From assembly GCA_025456425.1 (NCBI GenBank), contig JALOKP010000001.1, forward strand, positions 1-64,000: DNA of 64,000 bases, in the 5' to 3' direction. This DNA comes from Acidobacteriota bacterium (GTDB taxonomy: Bacteria; Acidobacteriota; Polarisedimenticolia; J045). Below the pieces are notes generated by a model. It searched no databases. It had not been told where the DNA came from and saw only the letters and a program-made list of their open reading frames with translations. The translations under genes were made by a program, and so were the position numbers. Of the stretch, positions 36,762 through 44,984 are shown piece by piece; the stretch's first letter is position 1, and each line of letters begins with the position of its first letter.

Positions 36762-37403
36762 GTGAGCGCCGAGCGCCGCTACGGCGCGGGCGACCCGGTC
36801 TTCGACCTTTGCCGGGCCTGCAAGGCCGAGCGCCGGCACACCGTGATCGTGGCCGACCCCGCCGGGCGGCCGCTGCGGGTCACCTGCGATTTCTGCGGCA
36901 GCCAGCACAACTTCCGCGGCGGCGCGCCGGCCGCCCCGGCCGCCGCTGCCGGCGCGATGCCCGGCGCGGCACGCCCCGCCACCTCCCGCAGCACCTTCCC
37001 GCTCGCCACCGAGCGCGAGCGCCGGGACCCGCCCATGGCCATCGATCTGAAGGACGGCTCCGTCGCCGATCTCGAGACCTTGCTGCGCCGCGTGATCCGC
37101 GAGGAATGCGGCATTACGCCGGTCGCACCCGCCGAGAAGTGGCGCGGAGGCGAGCTGGTGCTGCGGCCCGGCCGGCCCGGCGTGGCCGAGAAGAGCTGGC
37201 CGATCGAGACGCTGTTCCAGAAGATCGTGGCGGTCCGCAATCGCCTGCGCGTACTCGAACAGCAGATCAACGCGGCCGAGGAGCTGTCGGCGGAAGCCCG
37301 GCTGAAGCTGCAGGGCTACATCACGGGGTGCTACGGCTCGCTCACCAGCTTCAACGTGCTGTTCGCCGAGGACGACGATCGATTCAAGGGCAGCGGCGAG
37401 TAA
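36762..37403 (+). CDS. Zinc-ribbon protein of unknown function
   Basis: 213 residues from GTG 36762; an in-frame TTG at 36702 would add 20 residues and cannot be excluded, as no strong ribosome site marks either. Two CxxC pairs (C17/C20 in LCRACK and C42/C45 in TCDFCG) should hold zinc in an N-terminal ribbon. A Pro/Ala linker follows, then a helical region (~95-205): DGSVADLETLLRRVIREECG, TLFQKIVAVRNRLRVLEQQI and AEELSAEARLKLQGYITGCYGSLTSFNVLF. The second half looks like a coiled helical domain rather than an enzyme. Upstream lies an extended -10 like TGCTAACCT (36673-36681). Role unknown; nucleic-acid or protein binding is possible. Confidence 0.7.
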   Translation: MSAERRYGAGDPVFDLCRACKAERRHTVIVADPAGRPLRVTCDFCGSQHNFRGGAPAAPAAAAGAMPGAARPATSRSTFPLATERERRDPPMAIDLKDGSVADLETLLRRVIREECGITPVAPAEKWRGGELVLRPGRPGVAEKSWPIETLFQKIVAVRNRLRVLEQQINAAEELSAEARLKLQGYITGCYGSLTSFNVLFAEDDDRFKGSGE

Positions 37404-37500
37404 GCGAGCGGACCCGCCCCGCGCCGCCCCCGGCCGGACGGCCCCGAGCGGTGGCGGAGGGAAGTGGAGTCCGCGCCGGCACTGCCTGACCGATTTGTTT

Positions 37501-37547
37501 GTTCGGCAAAAGAACGCCGAACAGCTCTCCTCGAATCGACGTAGAAT
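37501..37547 (+). promoter_or_regulatory. Inverted repeat and -10 element before the InlB-repeat gene
   Basis: A perfect 7-bp inverted repeat, GTTCGGC (37501-37507) and GCCGAAC (37516-37522), flanks AAAAGAAC in an unusually AT-rich patch. Twenty bases later a TAGAAT (37542-37547) fits a -10 box. The repeat may be a regulator site at about the -35 position. Gene start follows at 37661. Confidence 0.4.
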
Positions 37548-37660
37548 TCCGCTTCGTCTCACGCAGGTCCGTGGCACGACTTCGCGCCATCGAAGCCCGA
37601 TCCAGCCGCCGGCGAGGGGATGCGGCTGGTCGCCGCTGTTTCCCCTCCCGAGGTGAAGGC

Positions 37661-40462
37661 ATGCGCTCGACCCGTCACAAGCTCACCGTGGCACTCGCGC
37701 TGCTCCTGGCGTTCCTGGCCACGGGCAGCAGCGCACTCGCACAGTCCACCAAGCCGTTCAAGATCAAGGCGACCGCGGGCAAGGGCGGTTCCGTGTCGCC
37801 GCGCTCGGCCAGCGTGCAGCCGGGAGCGGACCAGACCTTCCAGGTCACCGCGAGCAGCGGGTTCTACATCTCCTCCGTCGCGGTCGACGGGTCGAACCAG
37901 CCGGTGCCGCCGCAGGCGACGAGCTACAGCTACACCTTCACCAACGTCCAGGCCAAGCACTCGCTCAAGGCGAGCTTCGCGGCCTTCACCTACCCGGTAA
38001 CGGTCGAGGCGCGGGATGGGATCTCGGTCTCGCCCATGTCCGGGTCGTATACCGCGGGCAAGAAGGTCAAGTTCACGATCCGGCCGCCGGCCAGCGGCGG
38101 GACGATCCTGGCGACGCTCGACGGCCGGACGATCTCGCTCTCGCGCGCCGGGAAGAACTTCAGCTACACGCTGACCGTGTCCGGGCCGCACACGCTGGTC
38201 TTCGCACTCGACCTCCCGAACCAGTCGCTCACCGTCTCGCGCACCGGCAGCGGCAGCGGCGTGGTGACCAGCAACCCCGCCGGGATCAACTGCGGTGAGT
38301 CCTGCACCGCGAGCTACGACGCCGGAACGGTGGTCACGCTGACCGCTACGCCGATCCAGGGCTCGGTGTTCGCCGGCTGGAGCGGAGCCTGCACCGGGAC
38401 CGGGACCTGCAGCGTGACGATGAGCGCGGCGCGCAGCGTCACCGCGACCTTCAACGCGATCCCCGTCAACCGCACGCTGACGGTCAGTGTCACGCCCGAG
38501 CAGGGCGGTTTTGTCATCAGCGAGCCGCGCGGGATCGGCTGCGGGTCCGGCTACACCCTTTGTCAGAGTGATTTCCCCTCCGGCACCGTGATCGTGCTCA
38601 ACCCCGACCCGACCACGGGCTTCAGCTTCGCCGGCTGGACCGGGGCCTGCAGCGGCACCGGCCTCTGCGTGGTCACGCTCAACGCGGACTCGACGGTCGG
38701 GGCGAACTTCAGTGGGGTGGCCCAGCCGACGCTGAGCGTCAGCGTGACGCCGGACGCGGGCGGCTCGGTCGCCAGCGCGCCGGCCGGGATCTCGTGCGGC
38801 GCGGGCAATACGCAGTGCTCGAACGCATGGCCCGTCGGCACGGGGATCTCGCTCACGGCCACGCCGGTTTCGGGCTGGAACTTCACCGGCTGGAGCGGGG
38901 CCTGCACCGGCACCGGGAGCTGCGCGATCACGCTCAACGCCAACGCCAGCGTCGGCGCGAACTTCGCGCAGGTCACGCCCAAGCGCACACTTTCGGTCAA
39001 TGTCAGCGCCGGCGCCAACGCGGCCGGCGGCCGGGTCGACAGCACGCCGGCCGGGATCAACTGCGGCCAGGGGAACTCGGCCTGCTCCGCGCAGTACGAC
39101 GACGGGACCCAGGTCGGCCTCGCCGCCCACCCGGCGTCGGGCTGGAAGTTCACCGGCTGGAGCGGCGCCTGCAGCGGGACGGGCGCCTGCAGCGTCACGC
39201 TCAACGGCGATGCCTCGGTGGGCGCCGCCTTCGTCCAGGACGACGGCGGCGGCGGCAACCCGACGCTGGGCGTCAAGGTTGTCGACAACTGCGGCGTGCC
39301 CGTGTCCGGCGCGCTGGTGGCCGTCCACGACCGGAGCGACGGCACCGTCGAGAAGACCTTCACCACCGGGCCCAGCGGCGTGGTCGACCTCAGCTCGGAG
39401 ACGAAGCCGCTGACCTTCTCCGCCGGCCGGCCCAACACGACCGTCTCGGGCGACCTGATCTTCAGCTTCGTCGACATCCCGGACGGCGTCGGGACCCTGG
39501 TGGTCTCGCTGCCGGGCGGCGTCGAGGGCTGTGGCGTGACCGACCCGGAAGTGGGCACGGTGACGGTCTCGCTGAACCCGACGCCGACGCTGTTCGGCCG
39601 CGTCCAGCCGTTCGAGTTCGGCCCGACCTCCTGGATCGGCCAGACGTCCAAGCAGTACACGGTCAAGCAGAGCCACCTGCAGAACAACGGCACGATCTCG
39701 CTGATGGGCGACAACTCGAGCTTCAGCGACACCGGGCCGCCGAGCTACGGCTTCCTGCTGGACCAGCCTTTCACCAACGGCGCGAGCTACACGATCGACC
39801 TCAACCGTACCGCCGCCGCGCGGCTGTTCAACGCGGTCGACCCGGTGGACGTGATCACGGTCACGGGCGTCCGCGGCGAGCAGGCCTTCAGCGTCGGGAC
39901 CAAGAACTACTTCCCGGCCGCCTCGAACGGGCAGTACAACCTGTTCGACCAGTTCCCGCTGGACTACTGGATCACGCTGGCCAACCAGAGCTTCTTCCCG
40001 GTCAACGGCGCGCCGACCGCCTTCTCGACCTACACCGAGACCAGCAACACCGCCCCGCCCGCCACGCTCCAGGTGCCGCGCCTGATGCGGATCGATCCGT
40101 TCTCGTACTCCAGCGGCCTCATGACCTGGGGCCTCGACGACCCGCCGCCGGCCAAGAACAACAAGGTGGGCCGGGTCTGGTTCGTCTACACCGACCCCGC
40201 GCAGTCCGGCAAGGACCGGACCTGGCAGGTGGTGCTGAACCCCAAGGCCCGCACCAGCTGGAACGTCACCAACCTGACGCTCCCGCCGGAGCTGGCGCCG
40301 ACGGGGCTCAACCTGGATCGGCTCGTGTCGCTCTACGTGACCGACTACAGCCCGTCGTCCTCCTACGCCGAGACCCTCTCCCTGTTCTTCGCAGGCCAGG
40401 GCTCGTCGCCGTCGCTGCCGTTCACGGTGGTGACGACGCTGCGCTCGCCGCCGCTGAACTAG
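37661..40462 (+). CDS. Secreted protein with InlB-type Cys repeats
   Basis: 933 residues from ATG 37661, preceded by GAGGTGAAGG. A signal peptide ends near LATGSSALA-Q. A first beta repeat (~30-110: KIKATAGKGGSVSP, FYISSVAVDG) leads to four ~80-residue divergent InlB B-repeats (nt 38221-39240), each with the motif GWSGACxGTGxCxxT and paired cysteines. The second half (~540-930) opens with a CarboxypepD_reg-like domain (VVDNCGVPVSGALVAVHD, TTGPSGVVDLS) and continues as a beta-rich unrecognised region (FGPTSWIGQTSKQYTVKQ). Family members bind surfaces or host molecules, and repeat number varies. There is no LPXTG; a membrane anchor is not seen. Unlike its secreted neighbours it does not end in Cys-Pro. 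Confidence 0.85.
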   Translation: MRSTRHKLTVALALLLAFLATGSSALAQSTKPFKIKATAGKGGSVSPRSASVQPGADQTFQVTASSGFYISSVAVDGSNQPVPPQATSYSYTFTNVQAKHSLKASFAAFTYPVTVEARDGISVSPMSGSYTAGKKVKFTIRPPASGGTILATLDGRTISLSRAGKNFSYTLTVSGPHTLVFALDLPNQSLTVSRTGSGSGVVTSNPAGINCGESCTASYDAGTVVTLTATPIQGSVFAGWSGACTGTGTCSVTMSAARSVTATFNAIPVNRTLTVSVTPEQGGFVISEPRGIGCGSGYTLCQSDFPSGTVIVLNPDPTTGFSFAGWTGACSGTGLCVVTLNADSTVGANFSGVAQPTLSVSVTPDAGGSVASAPAGISCGAGNTQCSNAWPVGTGISLTATPVSGWNFTGWSGACTGTGSCAITLNANASVGANFAQVTPKRTLSVNVSAGANAAGGRVDSTPAGINCGQGNSACSAQYDDGTQVGLAAHPASGWKFTGWSGACSGTGACSVTLNGDASVGAAFVQDDGGGGNPTLGVKVVDNCGVPVSGALVAVHDRSDGTVEKTFTTGPSGVVDLSSETKPLTFSAGRPNTTVSGDLIFSFVDIPDGVGTLVVSLPGGVEGCGVTDPEVGTVTVSLNPTPTLFGRVQPFEFGPTSWIGQTSKQYTVKQSHLQNNGTISLMGDNSSFSDTGPPSYGFLLDQPFTNGASYTIDLNRTAAARLFNAVDPVDVITVTGVRGEQAFSVGTKNYFPAASNGQYNLFDQFPLDYWITLANQSFFPVNGAPTAFSTYTETSNTAPPATLQVPRLMRIDPFSYSSGLMTWGLDDPPPAKNNKVGRVWFVYTDPAQSGKDRTWQVVLNPKARTSWNVTNLTLPPELAPTGLNLDRLVSLYVTDYSPSSSYAETLSLFFAGQGSSPSLPFTVVTTLRSPPLN
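38221..39240 (+). repeat. Four divergent InlB B-repeats (coding)
   Basis: Units start near 38221, 38470, 38728 and 38983, each ~240-250 bases. Shared elements are LTVSxTPxxGG, PAGI.CG, FTGWSGACTGTG and a closing SVGANF. Each unit has a conserved Cys pair in GACxGTGxC plus Cys in CG...C. Divergence between units is high, so they are not recent duplications. Confidence 0.85.
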
Positions 40463-40478
40463 CGAACCCGCCGGACTC

Positions 40479-40515
40479 CGGCCGCGCCGGGCGGAACCCC
40501 CGCCCGGCGCGGCCG
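40479..40515 (+). terminator. 15-bp perfect hairpin after the InlB-repeat gene
   Basis: CGGCCGCGCCGGGCG (40479-40493) and its exact reverse complement (40501-40515) enclose a 7-base loop, 17 bases after the stop. No T-tract, but this is the strongest stem in the window and separates two transcription units. Confidence 0.6.
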
Positions 40516-40553
40516 CAGCCGCGAGCCATCTCCTTGCGCCGCGACCGGCCGTC

Positions 40554-40581
40554 TTGCCGGTCTCCCCGCGGCCGGTACAAT
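40554..40581 (+). promoter_or_regulatory. Promoter of the bacillithiol operon
   Basis: TTGCCG (40554-40559), a 16-base spacer and TACAAT (40576-40581; five of six consensus bases). It would start transcription near 40588 and give a ~62-base leader to the DUF2911 gene at 40650. Strength is inferred from consensus match only. Confidence 0.45.
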
Positions 40582-40649
40582 CCCGCGGTTCGGCGTGCCA
40601 CCGCGTCCCCGGCCGCCACTCCCGGCGTCCGGCAGTTCAGGAGCCCTCC

Positions 40650-41513
40650 ATGCACAGATCGTTCGTTTACAAGGCAGTTTGTTCCGCCCTCGTCCTGGCC
40701 GGCCTCGCGGCCGCCCCCGCCCTCGCGCAGAGCGCGATGGAGACCCCGGCCTCCAGCCCCAAGGCCAAGGTCGAGCAGCGGATCGGGATCACCGACTTCT
40801 CGATCGAGTACTCGAGCCCGGCGGTCAAGGGCCGCGTCATCTGGGGCGAGCTGGTGCCGATCGACACGCTCTGGCGGACCGGCGCCAACATGGCGACCAA
40901 GCTGACCGCCAGCCGCGATTTCGCGTTCGGCGGCAAGCCGGTCCCGGCCGGCAGCTACTCGCTCTTCACGATCCCCGGCAAGGCCAGCTGGACCGTGATC
41001 CTCAACTCCAAGCCCGACCTGTCGGGGACCAACGGCTACGACGAGAAGAACGACGTCGCCCGCATCACCGTCACGCCGCAGGCGATGGGCGCCTTGCGCG
41101 AGCGCCTGACCTTCCTCTTCTCCGACACCACCGACTCCGGCGCGAACCTCGACCTGGAGTGGGAGAAGATGCGGGTCCGGATCCCGATCACCGTCGACAC
41201 CAAGGCCCAGGTCGCGGCCAGCATCGACAAGACGCTGGGTGACGCCTGGCGTCCGCACTGGCAGGCGGCCCGCTACCTGCTCGACTCGGGCGGCGACCTG
41301 AACCAGGCCCTCTCGTACATCAACACCTCGATCGCGATCGAGCCGAACTGGTGGAACAACTGGGTCAAGGCCAGCATCCTCGGAAAGCAGGGGAAGAAGG
41401 CCGAGGCGCTCGCCGCCGCCGAGCAGTCGCAGAAGCTGGGGCCGGGCAACAGCATCTACGACCAGTTCTTCAAGGAAGACATCGCGAAGGCGATCGCCGA
41501 CTGGAAGAAGTAG
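40650..41513 (+). CDS. Exported DUF2911 protein with TPR-like tail
   Basis: 287 residues from ATG 40650, with AGGAG six bases upstream. A signal peptide ends at AAAPALAQ. The family pattern is clear: QRIGITDFSIEYSSPAVKGRVIWGELVP, DTLWRTGANMATKLTASRDF, GKPVPAGSYSLFTIPG and the DLEWEKMRVRIPI strand. DUF2911 proteins are exported beta proteins of unknown role, mostly found in Bacteroidota and Acidobacteriota. The last 80 residues form TPR-like helices (ALSYINTSIAIEPNWW, KKAEALAAAEQSQKLGPG). It opens the seven-gene operon, with its stop two bases before the GTG of bshC, so a link to thiol or envelope maintenance is possible; that is inference. Confidence 0.9.
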   Translation: MHRSFVYKAVCSALVLAGLAAAPALAQSAMETPASSPKAKVEQRIGITDFSIEYSSPAVKGRVIWGELVPIDTLWRTGANMATKLTASRDFAFGGKPVPAGSYSLFTIPGKASWTVILNSKPDLSGTNGYDEKNDVARITVTPQAMGALRERLTFLFSDTTDSGANLDLEWEKMRVRIPITVDTKAQVAASIDKTLGDAWRPHWQAARYLLDSGGDLNQALSYINTSIAIEPNWWNNWVKASILGKQGKKAEALAAAEQSQKLGPGNSIYDQFFKEDIAKAIADWKK

Positions 41514-41515
41514 CC

Positions 41516-43039
41516 GTGACGCACGACGACCGCCGCGCGGCCCCGGGCCGCGCGGCGCGTCCCGTTCCACCCGGGCTGCTGGACGCGCTGGCGGCGCAGA
41601 ACGCCTGCCGGGCGCCCAGCCCCGCCCGCGACGCGCACCTGGCCGCACTGGCTGCCGGCGCGCCCGCGGTCGTCACCGGCCAGCAGGTCGGGCTGTTCCT
41701 CGGCCCGCTCTTCACGCTCTACAAGGCCGCGAGCGCGGTCCGCGTCGCGCAGGCCCTGGCCGCGGAGTCGGGCCGCCCCGTCGTCCCCGTCTTCTGGCTG
41801 CAGACTGAAGATCACGACCTCCCGGAGCTCGCGAGCATCCGGATCGGGCGGCCGCAGGGCGAGCCGCTGACGCTGTCTCTTCCCGCGGACGCCGCCGGCC
41901 GCCGCTCCGTCGCGCACGCGGTGCTGCCGTTCGAAGTGGGCGGGCAACTCGACGCGCTGCGCGCGGAGCTGGCGCACCTGCCGCACGGCGCGGCCCACGC
42001 CGAGCGCCTGGCGCGCCACTACCGGCCCGGCGCGGGCTGGGCCGAAGCGTTCGCCGGCGTGCTGGCCGAGCTGTTCGCCGACGAGGGGCTGCTGCTGCTC
42101 GATCCGCGCGACCCGGCGATCGCCGCATTGGCCGCGCCGGTCCACGCGCGGGCGCTGCGCGAGGCGGCACCGCTCGCGGCCGCGCTCGCGGCGCGGGCGG
42201 CAGAGCTGGAGAGGGCGGGGCGCGCCGTGCAGGTCCCGATCCGGGCGGGCGCGCCGCTCTCGTTCTTCCATCCGCACGGCGCGGCCGGGCCGCGCTATCG
42301 CCTGGAGCCGGAGGGCGACGCCTTCCGGACCGCCGGCGGCGGCACGCGGCACTCGCTCGCCGAGCTGCTGGCCGCATTGGAGGCCGATCCGCGCGCCTTC
42401 AGCAGCAGCGCGCTGCTGCGGCCGATCGTGCAGGACACGCTGCTGCCGACGGCGGCCTACGTCGGCGGCCCGGCCGAAGTCGCCTACTTCGAGCAGCTCC
42501 CGCCACTCTACGCGGCGTTCGGCATGACGATGCCGCGGGTCGTGCCGCGGGCGCGCTTCCGCGTCGTGGACGAGAAGACCGGGGCGCTGCTCGACCGACT
42601 GGGGCTGGCCCCGGCCGACGCGGAGCGGCCGGAGGCCGAGCTGCTGGCACGGCTGGCCGGCGGCGCCGACGTGGCACGCGACGCGGCCGAGATCGAAGGG
42701 GCGCTGACCGGACCGTTCGACGCGGCCCTGGGTGCGCTGGCGCCACGGCTCCTGGCCGCCGGTCCCGGTCTCGACACCGCGCTCGAGAAGACCGCCGCGA
42801 GCGTGCGCGGGTCGGTCGAGAAGCTGGCGGCGAAATACCGCGCGGCGCTGCTGCATCGCGATGCCGCCCGCGTCGAGGAGCTGCGCCGCGTGCAGCGGAT
42901 GCTGCACCCCGGCGGCGCGCCGCAGGAGCGTGTCTTCGGCCTCGCCACCTTCGCCTCCTGCTGGGGCGATCGCGCGTTCGTGGCCCGCCTGCTGGACGCG
43001 ATCGACCCGTTCGATTCCACCTTGAAGGACCTCCGATGA
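41516..43039 (+). CDS. bshC: Bacillithiol synthase BshC
   Basis: 507 residues from GTG 41516, two bases after the DUF2911 stop and preceded by GGAAGAAG. BshC joins cysteine to glucosamine-malate to finish bacillithiol in the cytoplasm. Hallmarks include VVTGQQVGLFLGPLFTLYKA, VVPVFWLQTEDHDLPE and VQDTLLPTAAYVGGPAEVAY, which belong to the nucleotide-binding core, and the C-terminal coiled-coil (KTAASVRGSVEKLAAKYRAA) used for dimerisation. Residues line up over the entire length of the family (~540 in Bacillus, slightly shorter here). It is followed by bshB1 with a 4-base overlap, so all three pathway genes are cotranscribed. An open frame from 41351 is out of register with DUF2911. Confidence 0.93.
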   Translation: MTHDDRRAAPGRAARPVPPGLLDALAAQNACRAPSPARDAHLAALAAGAPAVVTGQQVGLFLGPLFTLYKAASAVRVAQALAAESGRPVVPVFWLQTEDHDLPELASIRIGRPQGEPLTLSLPADAAGRRSVAHAVLPFEVGGQLDALRAELAHLPHGAAHAERLARHYRPGAGWAEAFAGVLAELFADEGLLLLDPRDPAIAALAAPVHARALREAAPLAAALAARAAELERAGRAVQVPIRAGAPLSFFHPHGAAGPRYRLEPEGDAFRTAGGGTRHSLAELLAALEADPRAFSSSALLRPIVQDTLLPTAAYVGGPAEVAYFEQLPPLYAAFGMTMPRVVPRARFRVVDEKTGALLDRLGLAPADAERPEAELLARLAGGADVARDAAEIEGALTGPFDAALGALAPRLLAAGPGLDTALEKTAASVRGSVEKLAAKYRAALLHRDAARVEELRRVQRMLHPGGAPQERVFGLATFASCWGDRAFVARLLDAIDPFDSTLKDLR

Positions 43040-43800
43040 GCGAGTTCGGCCTCGACCTGCTGGCGGTCGGCCCGCACCCCGACGACGTCGAGCTGTTCTG
43101 CGGAGGGACGCTGATCCGCGCGGCCGAGCTGGGGCACTCGACCGGCGTCCTCGACCTGACCCGCGGCGAGCGGGCGACGCACGGAACGCCCGACGAGCGC
43201 GCGCGCGAGTCCGCGGCGGCGGCCGAGGTGATGGGCCTGAAGCGGCGCGAGAACCTCGGCCTGCCCGACGCGGGCCTGGACCCGGCGGCGCCGGAGCAGG
43301 TGGCCGCCGTCGTGCAGGCGCTGCGCCGGATCCGTCCCGAGATCGTGCTGATCCCGTGGATCGAGGACCGGCACCCCGACCACGAGGCGGCCGCGGCGCT
43401 GCTGCTCCGGGCGACCTTCCTGGCCGGTCTGGCGCGCTATCCGGACGGCGCGGGCGCCGCGGCGCCCTTCGTTCCGCGCCAGGTCCTGCACTACGCGCTG
43501 CGCCACCGGATGACGCCGAGCTTCGTCGTCGACACTTCGGCCGCCGCGGCGCGCAAGGCGGCGGCGATCGCCTGCCACGCTTCGCAGGTCGCGCCCCCGG
43601 CTGGCGGCGCGCCGACGTTGATCGGCTCGTCCGGCGCGCTGGCGGCGATCGAGGCCCGCGACCGCTACTACGGCAGCCTGATCGGCGTCGCTCACGGCGA
43701 GCCGCTGCGCGCGGTCGCGACGCCGGGGCTGGCCGACCCGGTGCGCCACTTCCGGGACAACCCGTTCGCGGGCGCCCACGCCTTCGAGCCCCGCCGATGA
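43036..43800 (+). CDS. bshB1: Bacillithiol deacetylase BshB1 (PIG-L family)
   Basis: 254 residues, ATG overlapping the bshC stop by four bases. It removes the acetyl group of GlcNAc-malate to give GlcN-malate. Zinc-site motifs are GPHPDDVELFCGGTL and DRHPDHEAAA, and LTRGERATHGTPDERARESA is characteristic of BshB1. A KAAAIACHASQV segment and YYGSLIGVAHGEPL agree with the 'BshB1' subfamily rather than mycothiol MshB or the larger PIG-L family. Cytoplasmic, no signal. Between bshC and bshA, with 4-base overlaps at both ends. Confidence 0.94.
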   Translation: MSEFGLDLLAVGPHPDDVELFCGGTLIRAAELGHSTGVLDLTRGERATHGTPDERARESAAAAEVMGLKRRENLGLPDAGLDPAAPEQVAAVVQALRRIRPEIVLIPWIEDRHPDHEAAAALLLRATFLAGLARYPDGAGAAAPFVPRQVLHYALRHRMTPSFVVDTSAAAARKAAAIACHASQVAPPAGGAPTLIGSSGALAAIEARDRYYGSLIGVAHGEPLRAVATPGLADPVRHFRDNPFAGAHAFEPRR

Positions 43801-44984
43801 CCTCGCCGCTCGCGATCGGCATCGTCTGCTTCCCGAGCCTCGGCGGGAGCGGCGTGGTGGCCTCGGAGCTGGCGCTGGGCATGGCCCGGCGCGGCCACCG
43901 GATCCACCTGATCGCCTCGTCCCGCCCCAGCCGCGAGCTGCCCCCCTGCGCCGGCGAGACCTTCCACGAGGTCCGCGTCCCGCCCTACCCGGTGTTCGAG
44001 CATGCGCCGTACACGCTGGCCGTGGCCTCGACGATCGTCGACATCGCGCGGACCCACGGGCTCGACCTGGTGCAGGTCCACTACGCCGTGCCGCACGCGA
44101 CCAGCGCGCTGCTGGCGCGGCAGGTGCTCGAGGCCGGCGGCGCGCGGGCGCCCGCGCTGGTGGCCTCGCTGCACGGCACCGACGTGACGCGCGTCGGCTC
44201 CGACCCGGCCTACCGGCCGGTCACGGCCCACGCCGTGGCCGCCGCCGACGGGATCACGGTCCCCTCCGACTTCCTCCGGCGCGAGGCGCGCCGCTGTCTC
44301 GGGATCCCGGAGGGGCAACCGATCGACGTGCTGCCCAACTTCGTCGACACCGAGCACTACGCGCCGGCGCCCGCGCCCGATCCCGCGCGCCTTGCCGCAC
44401 TGTTCGCGGGGCCGGAAGCGCCCGGCACGGCCTACCTGTTCCACGTCAGCAACTTCCGCGAGGTGAAGCGAGTCCCGGAGCTGATGGAGGTGCTGGCCCA
44501 CGTGCGGCGCGAGCGGCCGGCGCGGCTGGTACTGGTCGGCGACGGCCCGACCCGCGGCGCGGCGGTCGAGCGCGCCGACGCGCTGGGGGTCAGCGACGCG
44601 GTGGCGTTCCTGGGCCGCCGCGCGGAGTTCATCGAGTACCTCCAGCACGCCGACGCCTTCGTCCTGCCGAGCGAGACCGAGAGCTTCGGCGTCGCCGCGC
44701 TCGAGGCGCAGAGCGCCGGCGTGCCGGTCTTCGCCTTCCGCGTCGGCGGGATCCCCGAGGTGATCGTCGACGGTGCGACCGGCTGTCTGGTCGAACCGCA
44801 CGATCCCGAGCGCCTGGCCCGCGCGCTGATCGAGGTGCTGGGCGATCCGGCGCGCCGCGCGGCGATGGGCGGGGCGGCGCGCGCCCACGCCGTCGCGCAC
44901 TTTGCGGAGCCGGCCGCCTTCGACCGCTACGAGGCCTTCTTCCGGCGCGTGCTCGAGCGCCGCCGGTCCCGGGACAGCCGATGA
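43797..44984 (+). CDS. bshA: Bacillithiol glycosyltransferase BshA
   Basis: 395 residues, ATG overlapping the bshB1 stop. It transfers GlcNAc from UDP-GlcNAc to L-malate, the first step of bacillithiol synthesis. The GT4 fold is evident: GIVCFPSLGGSGVVASELAL, LVQVHYAVPHATSALLARQ, SLHGTDVTRVGSDP, HVSNFREVKRVPEL, LVGDGPTRG and the nucleotide-sugar motif SETESFGVAALEAQSAGVPV. GSGVVASELALG and HYAVPHATSA are BshA-specific. A slight excess length at the C-terminus (RRVLERRRSRDSR) is basic. The next gene starts with a 4-base overlap. The open frame beginning at 43356 belongs to bshB1 shadows. Confidence 0.95.
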   Translation: MTSPLAIGIVCFPSLGGSGVVASELALGMARRGHRIHLIASSRPSRELPPCAGETFHEVRVPPYPVFEHAPYTLAVASTIVDIARTHGLDLVQVHYAVPHATSALLARQVLEAGGARAPALVASLHGTDVTRVGSDPAYRPVTAHAVAAADGITVPSDFLRREARRCLGIPEGQPIDVLPNFVDTEHYAPAPAPDPARLAALFAGPEAPGTAYLFHVSNFREVKRVPELMEVLAHVRRERPARLVLVGDGPTRGAAVERADALGVSDAVAFLGRRAEFIEYLQHADAFVLPSETESFGVAALEAQSAGVPVFAFRVGGIPEVIVDGATGCLVEPHDPERLARALIEVLGDPARRAAMGGAARAHAVAHFAEPAAFDRYEAFFRRVLERRRSRDSR

